Assembly (NCBI GenBank): GCA_016177805.1
Contig: JACOUN010000097.1
Coordinates: 1 to 64,000 of the forward strand
Source of the DNA: Rhodocyclales bacterium
GTDB taxonomy: Bacteria > Pseudomonadota > Gammaproteobacteria > Burkholderiales > Rhodocyclaceae
DNA length: 64,000 bases
Direction of reading: 5' to 3'
Within the stretch, counting starts at the first letter, position 1, and each line of letters starts with the position of its first letter. Of this stretch, positions 8,144 through 16,510 are shown in pieces. The notes beneath the pieces were generated by a model that was given only the letters and a program-made list of their open reading frames with translations, was not told the origin of the DNA and made no database searches. Both the position numbers and the translations under genes were made by a program.

Positions 8144-8896
8144 CTACGTCTCGCGGAAGAACCCTGATCGGGCGCGGCTCACTTCGACCGACCCGCGCCC
8201 GTCCTTCAGAGCGATCTGCAGGCGGCCGTGTTCGAGCTTGTGGATCACCGCGATGCAGCCGAGGTTGACGATGGCCGAGCGGTGCACGCGCACGAAGCGC
8301 TGCGCATCGAGCCGTTCGAGCAGATCGCACAGCGGCGTCTCGATGAAATGCTCGGCATCCTTCGTCACGATCTGGGTGTATCCCGGCACCGCGCGAAACA
8401 GGTAGACCTCGCTGACCGGCAGCAGGCGGATGGTGCTGCCGCTGCTCACCTTGAGCCATTCGAGAGGGCTCGCGCGCGGCGCGGCTGGGGGTTCGAGCGC
8501 CTGCGCAACGCGTTCGCGCGCATCGGGGCGGCGCTGCATGATCAGGTGTTGCAGGCGCTGCACGGTGTCGGCCAGCCTTTCGACATCGAGCGGCTTGACC
8601 AGATAGTCCACCGCCCGCTGCTCGAAGGCGCGCACCGCGTATTCCTCGAAGGCGGTCAGGAATACCACCAGCACCTGGTCGCGCAGGCGCCGCGCGACCT
8701 CGACGCCGCCCAGGCGGGGCATCTGCACGTCGAGAAACACCAAGTCCGGTTCAACGGCCGCGACCGCCTCCAGTGCCTGCGCGCCGTTGCCGGCTTCCGC
8801 GACGATGACGAGATCCGGCCACGCTTCGCGCAACGCTTCGCGCAGCTCCGCGCGCAGCAGCGGTTCGTCGTCGGCAATGATGGCGGTGGCGTACAT
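8144..8896 (-). CDS. LytTR-family response regulator (AlgR-like)
   Basis: 250 residues. The receiver domain (1-120) has the acidic pair Asp9-Asp10, phospho-acceptor Asp56 in FLDVQMP, a conserved Thr in LTAFEEY, and Lys in YLVKPLD. A LytTR DNA-binding domain (about 148-248) follows, with FVRVHRSAIVNL as its hallmark. This is the AlgR/LytR type, which binds direct repeats at promoters. The gene directly follows its histidine kinase gene, whose stop codon adjoins this ATG, so they form a two-component operon. Targets are unknown; the GH5 gene next door is one candidate by position only. Confidence 0.9.
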   Translation of the reverse strand: MYATAIIADDEPLLRAELREALREAWPDLVIVAEAGNGAQALEAVAAVEPDLVFLDVQMPRLGGVEVARRLRDQVLVVFLTAFEEYAVRAFEQRAVDYLVKPLDVERLADTVQRLQHLIMQRRPDARERVAQALEPPAAPRASPLEWLKVSSGSTIRLLPVSEVYLFRAVPGYTQIVTKDAEHFIETPLCDLLERLDAQRFVRVHRSAIVNLGCIAVIHKLEHGRLQIALKDGRGSVEVSRARSGFFRET

Positions 8897-9985
8897 TCAG
8901 TCTGTTCCGTGCCTCGGGAGGTGCAGGGTCGCGACGCAACCGCCGCCGCTGCCGTCGTGCAACCGCAGTCCGGCAGCGTCCCCGTACAGCAGCGCCAGAC
9001 GCGCGCGCAGATTGGTGAGGCCCGTGCCCTGGCGTGCGGCCGCATGCGGCGGTTGTTTCAGGCCGGGACCGTTGTCGGTCACGGAAAGCGACCAGCCGGA
9101 CGGAGAAGTGCCGATGCGCACCTCGATCTTCGGCTTGTCATCATGCTCGGGTTGACCGTGCTTGATGGCGTTCTCGATCAGCGTCAGCAGGCTCGCCGGG
9201 GGAAGGGGCAGGGTGTCCTGCTCGCGTTCGGCGCGCGCGTCGAAAATCACGCGATAGTCGCCCTCGTCGCCCCGGCGCATTTCCATGATCGCCATATACG
9301 CATCGCACAATTCCAGCTCGTTGCGCAGCGCGATCTCGGGCTGGCTCAGCGACGCGGTGAGGGCCTTGAAGTAGCGGATCAGATGCTCGTTCATGCGCAG
9401 CGCACCCTCGCTGTCGGTGCGGATCAACTGCCTGAGATTGGCGAGCGTGTTGAACAGGAAGTGCGGCTCGATCTGCGTTTGCATGACCTGCAGCTCGGCG
9501 CGCGCAATCTCCCCTTCCAGGCGCAGGCGCTTGATCTCCAGCGCGGCGTTGTTGTTGAGCCAGCGCTGTTCGCGCGCCCGTCCGTCCGCGAGCAGGCGCC
9601 AGGCGATGACGATGCAGGCGCCGAGCAGCAAGCCTGCCAGCAGGGCACGTGTCAGCGCATTGTTCAGCACCAGTTGATCCAGTTCCCGCCCGAGCAGGCT
9701 CGCGCCGAGGCCGGCGCCGGCCAGCGCGCCAAGCCCGGCCGCCGTGATGCCGCAGGCCAGCCAGCCAGGCCAGCCGATGTCTGGCCGGTAGCGCCGCAGC
9801 GCCACGCAGGCCAGCGCCGCGCCACCCTGCGCCAGCAGCGTGGCCGGCAGCACCAGCCACAGCACCGCCGCGCCGGGGCGGTAGGCGACGACCGCGATCA
9901 GCGCGGTGATGCCCAGCGCGATCACCCCCGCCGTGATGGCATGGGTGCGCGTGGCGGGCACTGTCGAAGCGGGGGCGGTGGTCAT
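8897..9985 (-). CDS. LytS/AlgZ-type membrane sensor histidine kinase
   Basis: 362 residues from the ATG at 9985, which begins MTTAPASTVPATR just before the first membrane segment; the frame is open further upstream but looks non-coding. About four hydrophobic segments (residues 15-140) are followed by a His_kinase domain with QIEPHFLFNTLANLRQ, in which the His is the phosphorylation site. A HATPase domain carries the N-box ENAIKHG and the VTDNGPGL G-box. The input domain has no recognised ligand-binding module. It is the partner of the adjacent LytTR regulator. Confidence 0.9.
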   Translation of the reverse strand: MTTAPASTVPATRTHAITAGVIALGITALIAVVAYRPGAAVLWLVLPATLLAQGGAALACVALRRYRPDIGWPGWLACGITAAGLGALAGAGLGASLLGRELDQLVLNNALTRALLAGLLLGACIVIAWRLLADGRAREQRWLNNNAALEIKRLRLEGEIARAELQVMQTQIEPHFLFNTLANLRQLIRTDSEGALRMNEHLIRYFKALTASLSQPEIALRNELELCDAYMAIMEMRRGDEGDYRVIFDARAEREQDTLPLPPASLLTLIENAIKHGQPEHDDKPKIEVRIGTSPSGWSLSVTDNGPGLKQPPHAAARQGTGLTNLRARLALLYGDAAGLRLHDGSGGGCVATLHLPRHGTD

Positions 9986-10043
9986 GCAGGCGATATTAGC
10001 GCCCCCGGCATGACGCCGGTTGTCGTGATGTCGGGGGCGCGCT

Positions 10044-10355
10044 TCATTGGGTGCGGAAGCGGGGTTGTGCGACGGCAAACCCGCGCCCACGGGCCGAGCC
10101 GGTCCCCGTCACCGCACCGCGACCGATGACGACGCCCGTGCCGCTGACCGTTCCGCTGCCATGGCGCACTTTCAGGTGGCCGTTCCTGCCCCACCCGATG
10201 GCGATGCCGGCGCCACTGGCGCTGCCCGTGCCGTGGGCCACCCCGTGTCCGCTGGCGACTCCCGTTCCCGAGCGTGTTCCGCTTCCGTCGGCGGCCAGCG
10301 CCGGTGAAGTGGCCACGCAAATCAAGGTGGCCGCGAATATTGCAACGATATTCAT
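10044..10355 (-). CDS. Small secreted Gly-rich repeat protein
   Basis: 103 residues with a GGGGAG ribosome site 6 bases before the ATG at 10355. A signal peptide is cleaved after SPALA (residue 21). The rest is dominated by short repeats of the form S/T-G-x-G, interrupted by a charged turn (NGHLKVRHGSG) that splits it into two similar halves. Such spacing suggests a regular beta-type structure at the cell surface or in the periplasm. There are no Cys residues after the signal. I do not know the family. The gene is alone on the minus strand upstream of the histidine kinase gene, 58 bases away, so it could share its transcript. Confidence 0.65.
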   Translation of the reverse strand: MNIVAIFAATLICVATSPALAADGSGTRSGTGVASGHGVAHGTGSASGAGIAIGWGRNGHLKVRHGSGTVSGTGVVIGRGAVTGTGSARGRGFAVAQPRFRTQ

Positions 10356-10567
10356 GATGAACTCCCCAGCAGTTGTTTGGCTTGAGCGCGCGGTGCGGTT
10401 GCACGGCGCGTGAGGAGTATTTGAAAGGAGGCGTCCACGGCACGCCAGCGGCAGCCGGGCGAGCTGTCGATGCGCCGGGCTGAACCGCTCCATGCATGGG
10501 CCGAGTGACCCGGAACGCGCGCGATCGGGTCGGGCTGCGTCGTCCGGCGTCAGCCGCCCAGGCGCGT

Positions 10568-10897
10568 TCAATCCACCACGAACAGCTTCGCTCCCAGCTC
10601 GGTCGACGAACGGTGCGGCTCGGCGCCGTCCGCCACCTGGTAGCTCATTCCGGGCCGCAGCACGAACGTGCGGCCGTCCTCGAGTTCTGTGTTCAGCTCT
10701 CCGTCCAGACACAGCAAGACATGGCCCTTGGCGCACCAATGGTCCGCCAGGTAACCCGGCGTGTATTCCACCAGACGCACACGGAGGTCGCCGAACTGGC
10801 GGGTTCGCCAATAGGCCATCCCGCGCTCCCCCTGGTGTTCGGTACGTTCAACGTTCGACCAGTCGGTCGTTCCGAACGGGATTCCGGTCATCTTCAT
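10568..10897 (-). CDS. Small cupin-fold protein (DHCW-motif type)
   Basis: 109 residues forming a single cupin domain. The first cupin motif is around GYLADHWCAKGHVLLCLDGEL (residues 50-70) with His and Cys residues that could hold a metal. The second is around LRPGMSYQVADGAEPH (80-95). It resembles the family named for a DHCW-like motif, whose function is not established. It is divergent from a LysR-type regulator gene, with 243 bases of palindrome-rich DNA between, which suggests that regulator controls it. Confidence 0.8.
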   Translation of the reverse strand: MKMTGIPFGTTDWSNVERTEHQGERGMAYWRTRQFGDLRVRLVEYTPGYLADHWCAKGHVLLCLDGELNTELEDGRTFVLRPGMSYQVADGAEPHRSSTELGAKLFVVD

Positions 10898-11005
10898 GGC
10901 ATACCTCTCCGAAAACCATGTTCAGTCGACGGCGCCGGCATGCTGGTATCGTGGTGAACGCTGGTGCGGATGAATGGCATATAACGTTTCCTCAAAATGG
11001 AAAAA

Positions 11006-11069
11006 CCGGCAATATTGCCGGGGTGGCCGGCCGATACTGCAGAAGTAGCTGCTGCTACGGGAATTGCAG
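11006..11069. promoter_or_regulatory. Palindrome cluster between cupin and LysR genes
   Basis: CCGGCAATATTGCCGG at 11006-11021 is a perfect 16-bp palindrome. Further on, GTAGC-tgct-GCTAC (11045-11058) is nested inside outer arms CTGCA (11037-11041) and TGCAG (11065-11069). The DNA lies between divergent promoters, the usual place for LysR-family operators. The sequence shows the symmetry; the role as operator is inferred from position. Confidence 0.5.
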
Positions 11070-11140
11070 TCCATTCTGACAAACGTCATTGCCCGTAAAA
11101 AGCGATTTTATTGATCAACTATGTGCAGAAAATTCACATA

Positions 11141-12040
11141 ATGAAACGCCGCCTTCCCCCGTTGAATGCATTGCGCGCGTTCGAGGCTGCTGCCCGGTTG
11201 GGGCGGATGACGGCCGCCGCGGATGAACTCGCCGTAACGCCTGGCGCGATCAGCCGCCAGGTTCGTCAGCTTGAACTGGCGCTCGGCGTGGTTCTGTTCG
11301 AGGGGTCGAAACACAAGCCGCAACTCACTGTCGCGGCCAAGACGTTGTTGCCCGTGCTATCCGCCGCGCTTGATCAGATCGAAACCGCCGTGCGCGGCGT
11401 GCGCGAGGATGACAAGGGCACGCTGGACGTTTCCTGCTTCAGCACCTTCACCGCCCGGTGGCTGATTCCCCGCCTGTATCAATTCAATGCGCTGCATCCC
11501 GATATCGAAATCCGGTTGAGCACTGCCGAGCCGGCCGCCGGCATCGACCGCGACCGTTACGATCTGGTGATCACGGTGGATTGCAATGGGGAAGCCGATC
11601 GCAGCACCATGCTTCCACTTTTCCCCGAACGCATGGGCCCGGTTCTGGCGCCATCGCTCGCCACGAGGATCAAGGTGCGCGAGCCACCAGATCTTGATGG
11701 CAAACCGCTGCTGCATACCAGCAGCCGCGCGAACGCGTGGCAGATGTGGGGCGAATCCGTCGGCTGTCCCCTGGCTCTGCAAGGCGGCCAGGCGTTCGAG
11801 CACTACTATTTCACACTGGAAGCCGCCATAGGCGGGCTGGGAATCTGCATCGCGCCGTGGCATCTGGTGATCGACGATATTCGCGCGGGGCGCCTGCTGG
11901 CACCGCTCGGATTTCAGGAAAGCGGCTATCGGTATGTCGCGCAACGGCGCCGCCAGACGAACAGGAAGCTGGACAGGTTTTGCGAGTGGCTGAAGGTGCA
12001 GGCGCGGGAAACGCCCGCGCCGGCTGGCAAGATCAGATAG
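11141..12040 (+). CDS. LysR-family transcriptional regulator (GcvA-like)
   Basis: 299 residues starting at the ATG that begins MKRRLPPLNALRAFE. The winged helix-turn-helix (about 5-63) contains FEAAARLGRMTAAADELAV and the recognition helix TPGAISRQVRQLE. The remainder is a periplasmic-binding-like effector domain of the GcvA/AmpR subgroup. It is divergently placed from the cupin gene, its likely target, and probably autoregulated from the palindromes between them. Its 3' end overlaps the convergent psd gene by 8 bases. Confidence 0.9.
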   Translation: MKRRLPPLNALRAFEAAARLGRMTAAADELAVTPGAISRQVRQLELALGVVLFEGSKHKPQLTVAAKTLLPVLSAALDQIETAVRGVREDDKGTLDVSCFSTFTARWLIPRLYQFNALHPDIEIRLSTAEPAAGIDRDRYDLVITVDCNGEADRSTMLPLFPERMGPVLAPSLATRIKVREPPDLDGKPLLHTSSRANAWQMWGESVGCPLALQGGQAFEHYYFTLEAAIGGLGICIAPWHLVIDDIRAGRLLAPLGFQESGYRYVAQRRRQTNRKLDRFCEWLKVQARETPAPAGKIR

Positions 12041-12887
12041 ATCCGGTACCAGGCGCCATCGCCTCGCCCATGCGCACCGCCCGCTGCGGCGCCCAGTCCG
12101 GGTTGAACTGCGGCGTGCCGGCGGGGAACAGCATCACCACCGTCGAGCCGAGCTTGAAACGCCCCAGTTCGTCACCCTGCTTGAGCGAGATGACTTCGTC
12201 GCGGTAGCGCCATTTGCAGATTTCGCCGGTGCGCGTCGGGTTGACCGTGCCGTGCCACACCGTGGCCATGCTGCCGACGATGGTCGCGCCGACCAGGGTC
12301 ATGACGAAGGGGCCGTAAGCGGTGTCGAACACGCACACCACGCGTTCGTTGCGCGCGAACAGGCCGGGCACGCCGCGCGCGGTCACCGGGTTCACCGAGA
12401 ACAGGTCGCCGGGGACGTAGATCATCTGCGTCAGGCGGCCGTCGCACGGCATGTGGATGCGGTGGTAGTCCCTGGGGCTGAGATACAGGGTGGCGAACTG
12501 GCCGTCGCGAAAATGCGCCGCCAGCTCGCGGTCACCCCCCACCAGCGCGGTGGTGCTGTAGTGGTGGCCCTTGGCCTGGAAGATCTGGTCCTGCTCGATC
12601 TGGCCGAACTGGCTGATCGCGCCGTCGACCGGGCACACCAGCGCCGCCGCCGCCAGCGGGCGGGCGCCGTCGTGCAACGGGCGGGTGAAGAAGTCGTTGA
12701 AGGTGGCGTAGCTGGTGATGTCGGGGTTCGCCGCTTCGTCCATGTTGACGCCGTAGCGGCGCACGAACCAGCCTATGACCCAGGCGGTGGCGCGTCCGCC
12801 GCGCATGCGGGCGAAGCGGCCGGCGACGACGGTGAGGGCGAGCTTGGGTAGCAGGTATTGAAGCAGTACGGCGAGGCGTTCGGACAC
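12033..12887 (-). CDS. psd: Phosphatidylserine decarboxylase proenzyme
   Basis: 284 residues. The enzyme makes phosphatidylethanolamine from phosphatidylserine at the inner membrane. The LGST self-cleavage motif occurs at about residues 246-249 with Ser248 becoming the pyruvoyl group, so the alpha chain would be the last 37 residues. Conserved blocks CPVDGAISQFG and YLSPRDYHRIHMPCDG, including the catalytic Asp/His, are present. The length matches the enterobacterial type I enzyme. It is convergent with the LysR gene and overlaps it at the 3' end. Confidence 0.96.
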   Translation of the reverse strand: MSERLAVLLQYLLPKLALTVVAGRFARMRGGRATAWVIGWFVRRYGVNMDEAANPDITSYATFNDFFTRPLHDGARPLAAAALVCPVDGAISQFGQIEQDQIFQAKGHHYSTTALVGGDRELAAHFRDGQFATLYLSPRDYHRIHMPCDGRLTQMIYVPGDLFSVNPVTARGVPGLFARNERVVCVFDTAYGPFVMTLVGATIVGSMATVWHGTVNPTRTGEICKWRYRDEVISLKQGDELGRFKLGSTVVMLFPAGTPQFNPDWAPQRAVRMGEAMAPGTGSI

Positions 12888-13073
12888 GGCGTTTACCAGT
12901 GGTGGCTATGGGCGCGGATTATAGCGCGTGGTGGTCGCCGCTCCGGTGCGCGCCAGTCTGTCCGAAGTCAAGGAACATGGGGCGGCGCGGCTTCATCATC
13001 AAAATGAACCTCGCAATACGCTGGCTGACCAAGAGCTTCCTGGCTGCAAATCCTTGATCCACCTGGAGCGAAC

Positions 13074-13538
13074 ATGAGCATAGTGAAACTTCCATCCGCC
13101 GCCCGCCGCGCCGTCGCCGGTCTCACGCTGGTTGCCGCCTGCGGCGCCGGCGTGGCCGCTGCCGCCGAAGCCGAAGTGGTGATGTACAAGGATCCCAACT
13201 GCGGCTGCTGCGCCAAGTGGGCCGAGCATCTGCGCGACAACGGATTCAAGGTGCGAGTGGTTCCCAGCGACGACATGGGCCGGATCAAGAGCGAAGCCGG
13301 GGTGCCGCGTGAATTGACGTCATGTCACACCGCCAAGGTGGGGCGCTACATCGTCGAAGGCCACGTGCCCGCCGCCGATGTCGAACGCCTGCTTGCGGAA
13401 CAGCCCGAAGTGGTGGGGCTGGCCGCCCCCGGCATGCCGATGGGCTCGCCTGGCATGGACGGGCCGTATCCTGCGGATCGCTTTGACGTGATCAGCTACG
13501 ACGCTGCGGGCGAGACACAGGTGTTCGCGAGCCACTGA
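13074..13538 (+). CDS. DUF411 periplasmic metal-binding protein
   Basis: 154 residues. A signal peptide covers about residues 1-31 (cleavage near VAAAAEA). The DUF411 core begins with YKDPNCGCC, giving Cys43, Cys45 and Cys46. Further potential ligands follow in VPRELTSCHTAKVGRYIVEGHVP. A Met/Gly/Pro-rich stretch (PGMPMGSPGMDGPY) could also bind copper. DUF411 proteins are often encoded in copper or silver resistance clusters, so a periplasmic copper-binding role is likely though not proven. The cytochrome c gene begins one base after its stop. Confidence 0.85.
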   Translation: MSIVKLPSAARRAVAGLTLVAACGAGVAAAAEAEVVMYKDPNCGCCAKWAEHLRDNGFKVRVVPSDDMGRIKSEAGVPRELTSCHTAKVGRYIVEGHVPAADVERLLAEQPEVVGLAAPGMPMGSPGMDGPYPADRFDVISYDAAGETQVFASH

Positions 13539-13539
13539 C

Positions 13540-13995
13540 ATGACGGGGCGTTCGGTGCGCTTCGTTGTTGTCGCGGCATCCGTGCTGCTGAGCGCGTGCG
13601 CGGCGGACAAGCCGGAGTCGGGGGTCGACCCGCGCGACGCCAACCAGGTCGCGCGCGGCACCACCCTCTACGGTGCGCACTGCGCATCCTGTCATGGCGC
13701 CAGACTCGAAGGCCAGCCGGACTGGCGCCGCCGCCTGCCCAACGGGCGCTTGCCCGCGCCGCCCCACGACGACAGCGGCCACACCTGGCATCACCCCGAT
13801 GCCGACCTGCTGGCGATGATACGCAACGGCATCGTCCCGCCGCTGGCACCCGAAGGTTACAAGAGCGACATGCCGGCCTTTGCGGGCACCTTGAGCGACG
13901 ATGACATGCGCGCGGCGCTCGCCTACATCCAGAGCCACTGGTCCCCCGAGATCCTGGCCGTGCGGGAGCGCATGCTGGAGCAGCGGAAGCGCTGA
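13540..13995 (+). CDS. Mono-heme cytochrome c lipoprotein
   Basis: 151 residues. The signal ends in a lipobox (VLLSAC, Cys20), so it is probably membrane-anchored in the periplasm. CASCH (about residues 48-52) is the heme c attachment motif, and the Met in KSDMPAFAG is the probable sixth ligand. A His-Asp-rich stretch (HDDSGHTWHHPDAD) lies between and could bind another metal. It follows the DUF411 gene by one base. Related c-type cytochromes occur next to copper-handling genes, suggesting a redox step coupled to copper. Confidence 0.88.
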   Translation: MTGRSVRFVVVAASVLLSACAADKPESGVDPRDANQVARGTTLYGAHCASCHGARLEGQPDWRRRLPNGRLPAPPHDDSGHTWHHPDADLLAMIRNGIVPPLAPEGYKSDMPAFAGTLSDDDMRAALAYIQSHWSPEILAVRERMLEQRKR

Positions 13996-14051
13996 TCTCG
14001 CGCCGCGCGAACTGCTATGCTCACCGGTCTATTGTTGTTTTTGGTGTCGTT

Positions 14052-14765
14052 ATGAATGACGCTTTCCGTCGCGGCGCGCGGGAAGGTTTTGTCGCCTGCA
14101 TCCCGGTGGCGGTCGGGCTCATTCCGTGGGCCATCGTGACCGGGGTGGCGATGCGCTCCCACGGGCTGTCGGTGGTCGAATCGCTGGGGATGAACCTGCT
14201 GGCCTTTGCCGGCACGGCGCAGCTCGGCACTTTGCCGCTGATCGCCAGCGGTGCGCCGTTGTGGCTGATCACGCTGACGGCGCTGGTGCTGAATCTGCGT
14301 TTCGTCATCTACAGCGCCGCGCTGGCGCCGGCGTTCGAGGGGCAGCCGTGGTCGCGCCGGGTGTTGTCGAGCTACCTGCTCGCCGACGGGGTATTCGCGG
14401 TGCTGTCCGAGCGCTTGCTCGCGTCGCGTGATCGGGCCTGGCGCTGGGGGTGTTTCATTGCCCCTTCGGTGATGTGCTGGGCGGCGTGGCAGGCGTTCAC
14501 GGTGGTGGGGGTGTTCGGCGCGGAGGCGTTGCCGCGCGATTGGTCGCTGGAGTTCATGGCGACGATCGCTCTGTTGGTGATGCTGGTGCCGATGGCCGCG
14601 TCCCGGCCTATGCTGGTGGCGGCGGTGGTGGGCGGGCTGGCGACCGTGATGCTGCGCGGCATGCCGTTCAAGCTGGGGCTGGTGGCGGGCATCGTGCTCG
14701 GCATTGTCGCGGGTTTTGTCGCCGAGTTCTGGCAACAGCGCTGGCAACAGCGGAGGTCCGCATGA
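14052..14765 (+). CDS. azlC: AzlC family branched-chain amino acid exporter, large subunit
   Basis: 237 residues with about seven to eight hydrophobic segments. The N-terminal FRRGAREGFVACIPVAVGLIPW block and the FAGTAQLG region are typical of AzlC/YgaZ permeases, which export branched-chain amino acids together with a small AzlD/YgaH partner. The stop codon overlaps the azlD start (ATGA at 14762-14765), so translation is coupled. Confidence 0.9.
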   Translation: MNDAFRRGAREGFVACIPVAVGLIPWAIVTGVAMRSHGLSVVESLGMNLLAFAGTAQLGTLPLIASGAPLWLITLTALVLNLRFVIYSAALAPAFEGQPWSRRVLSSYLLADGVFAVLSERLLASRDRAWRWGCFIAPSVMCWAAWQAFTVVGVFGAEALPRDWSLEFMATIALLVMLVPMAASRPMLVAAVVGGLATVMLRGMPFKLGLVAGIVLGIVAGFVAEFWQQRWQQRRSA

Positions 14766-15091
14766 TGTGGCAGGGCATGTGGCTGTGGATCGCGCTGGTG
14801 CTGATTGCCGCGACGACCATCGTGACGCGCGGCAGCTTCATCATTCCGGGCGAGCGGGTGCGCCTGCCGCCGGTCATGCAGCGGCTGCTGCGTTATGCGC
14901 CGGCGGCGGCGCTGGCCGCGCTGGTGGTGCCCGACACCTTGCTCGATGCGGGTGAGTTCGATCCGCTCAACCCCAAGCTCGCGGCGGCCCTGGTGGTGGC
15001 AGCGGTGTGCTTGCGCACGCGCAACCCGTGGTTGCCGTTTCTCGCGGGGATGGCGGTGATGCTGGTATTGCGCAAGGGGTTGGGGTGGTAG
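14762..15091 (+). CDS. azlD: AzlD family small subunit of amino acid exporter
   Basis: 109 residues with three to four hydrophobic segments. The start is the ATG overlapping the azlC stop, preceded by CGGAGG. The RGSFIIPG segment and the RYAPAAALAALVVPD helix are characteristic of AzlD/YgaH. It should form the exporter with AzlC in the inner membrane. Its stop abuts the convergent efflux operon with no spacer. Confidence 0.9.
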   Translation: MMWQGMWLWIALVLIAATTIVTRGSFIIPGERVRLPPVMQRLLRYAPAAALAALVVPDTLLDAGEFDPLNPKLAAALVVAAVCLRTRNPWLPFLAGMAVMLVLRKGLGW

Positions 15092-16510
15092 TCAGCCACC
15101 GCGCGCCCAGCCGCCGCCCAGTGCCTTGTACAGATCCAGCGTCGCGGTGAAACGCGCGAGGCGCTGCTGCACCAGTTGGTCCTGCACCGAGAACAGGCTG
15201 CGTTGGGCGTCGAGCAGTTCGTCGAGGCTGTCGCGGCCTTCGCGGTAGCGCAATTCGGACAAGCGCAGGGCGCGCTCGGCCTCAAAGCGGATCTGCAATT
15301 GCAGTTGTTCCTGGGTCTGGTTGCGCGCCACCGCAGCGAGGGCGTCGTCCGCTTCCTTGAGCGCTTCGAGGATGGCCTTGCGGTACAGCTCCAGCGTTTG
15401 GCGGCGTCGCGATTCGCTGCTGGCGATTTCGCTCTGCAGGCGCCCGCCGTCGAACACCGCCTGTAGCAGCGACAGGCTCAGCCCCGCCGTGGTGGCGGGA
15501 TCCCCCAGGCTGGCGAAGGCCAGGCGGTCGCTTGCCAGCGCGGTGCCGGTGTCGAGCGACAGCTTGAGCGGGAACAGCGCCGCGCGCGCCACTGCGATGT
15601 CGGCATCGGCGGCGATCAGGCGTGCTTCGGCCGCGCCTATGTCGGGGCGGCGCGCCAGCACGGTGCCGGGGAGCGGGGCGTCCAGTTGCGGTATCGCGAT
15701 CCGGGCGAAGCTGTCGGCGCTGTCGTCAAGGTGGAAGTCCTGCGGAACGCGACCGGTCAGGAGTGCGAGCGCGCGCAGGTTTTGCCGCGCCTGCACTTCC
15801 AGCGGCAGCAGGCGCTCGCGCTGGGTGAGCACGGTGGCGCGTTGGCGGCTGACATCCAGCGCCGAGGCGGCGCCGTGGCGATGGCGCGCGGCGACGACGG
15901 CGGCCAGGCGTTCGGCCACGGCCAGGTTGTCGCGTGCGATGGCGATGCGCGCGCGTTGCGCCAGCACCTGGGTGTAGGCGTTGGCCACCCCGGCCGCGAG
16001 CGACAGACGCGCGGCTTCGTAGTCGTGCCGGGTGGCGTTGAGTTGCGCCTGCGAGCCACGCGTGCGTGTGAGGTTGCTGCCCCAGATGTCGATTTCGTAG
16101 CGTATGCCCAGACCGAGCGTCGACGAGCGGCTGCGCTCGGTGCTGCTATCGCCGCCCTCGCTGGCGCGCGCGGCGGTGCTGGCGGTGAGATCAACGCCGG
16201 GGAACAGGCTGGCGGCGCTGCTGCGCACCGCGAGTTCGGCCTGGGCCACCCGCTCGTGCGCGATGGCGAGATCGGGGTTGCCCGCCAGTGCGGCAGCGAT
16301 CAGCGCTTCCAGCGTGGGCGAGTCGAAGCGTCGCCACCAGTCGGTCTCTTGCTGCACCACGACCGGCGTCAGCGCGGCGGCTTCGTTCCAGCTCGCGGGC
16401 AACGCGACGCCGGAGGTCACGGGTTGTGGTGGGGTGGCGCAGGCGGTGAGGACCAGCACAGTCATGGTCGCCGCGGCGAACAGGCGGGTGGACATGGGGG
16501 GCATCGTCAT
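15092..16510 (-). CDS. NodT-type outer membrane efflux lipoprotein (TolC-like)
   Basis: 472 residues from the ATG overlapping the macB stop (other in-frame ATGs at 16504 and 16495). The lipobox TVLVLTAC marks a lipoprotein. Two related halves of the outer membrane efflux domain follow, rich in Ala and Arg coiled-coil helices, including [18 protein letters not shown] and a second-half [19 protein letters not shown] segment that is the NodT hallmark. It forms the outer membrane channel for the MacAB-like pump encoded upstream in the same operon. Confidence 0.92.
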   Translation of the reverse strand: MTMPPMSTRLFAAATMTVLVLTACATPPQPVTSGVALPASWNEAAALTPVVVQQETDWWRRFDSPTLEALIAAALAGNPDLAIAHERVAQAELAVRSSAASLFPGVDLTASTAARASEGGDSSTERSRSSTLGLGIRYEIDIWGSNLTRTRGSQAQLNATRHDYEAARLSLAAGVANAYTQVLAQRARIAIARDNLAVAERLAAVVAARHRHGAASALDVSRQRATVLTQRERLLPLEVQARQNLRALALLTGRVPQDFHLDDSADSFARIAIPQLDAPLPGTVLARRPDIGAAEARLIAADADIAVARAALFPLKLSLDTGTALASDRLAFASLGDPATTAGLSLSLLQAVFDGGRLQSEIASSESRRRQTLELYRKAILEALKEADDALAAVARNQTQEQLQLQIRFEAERALRLSELRYREGRDSLDELLDAQRSLFSVQDQLVQQRLARFTATLDLYKALGGGWARGG

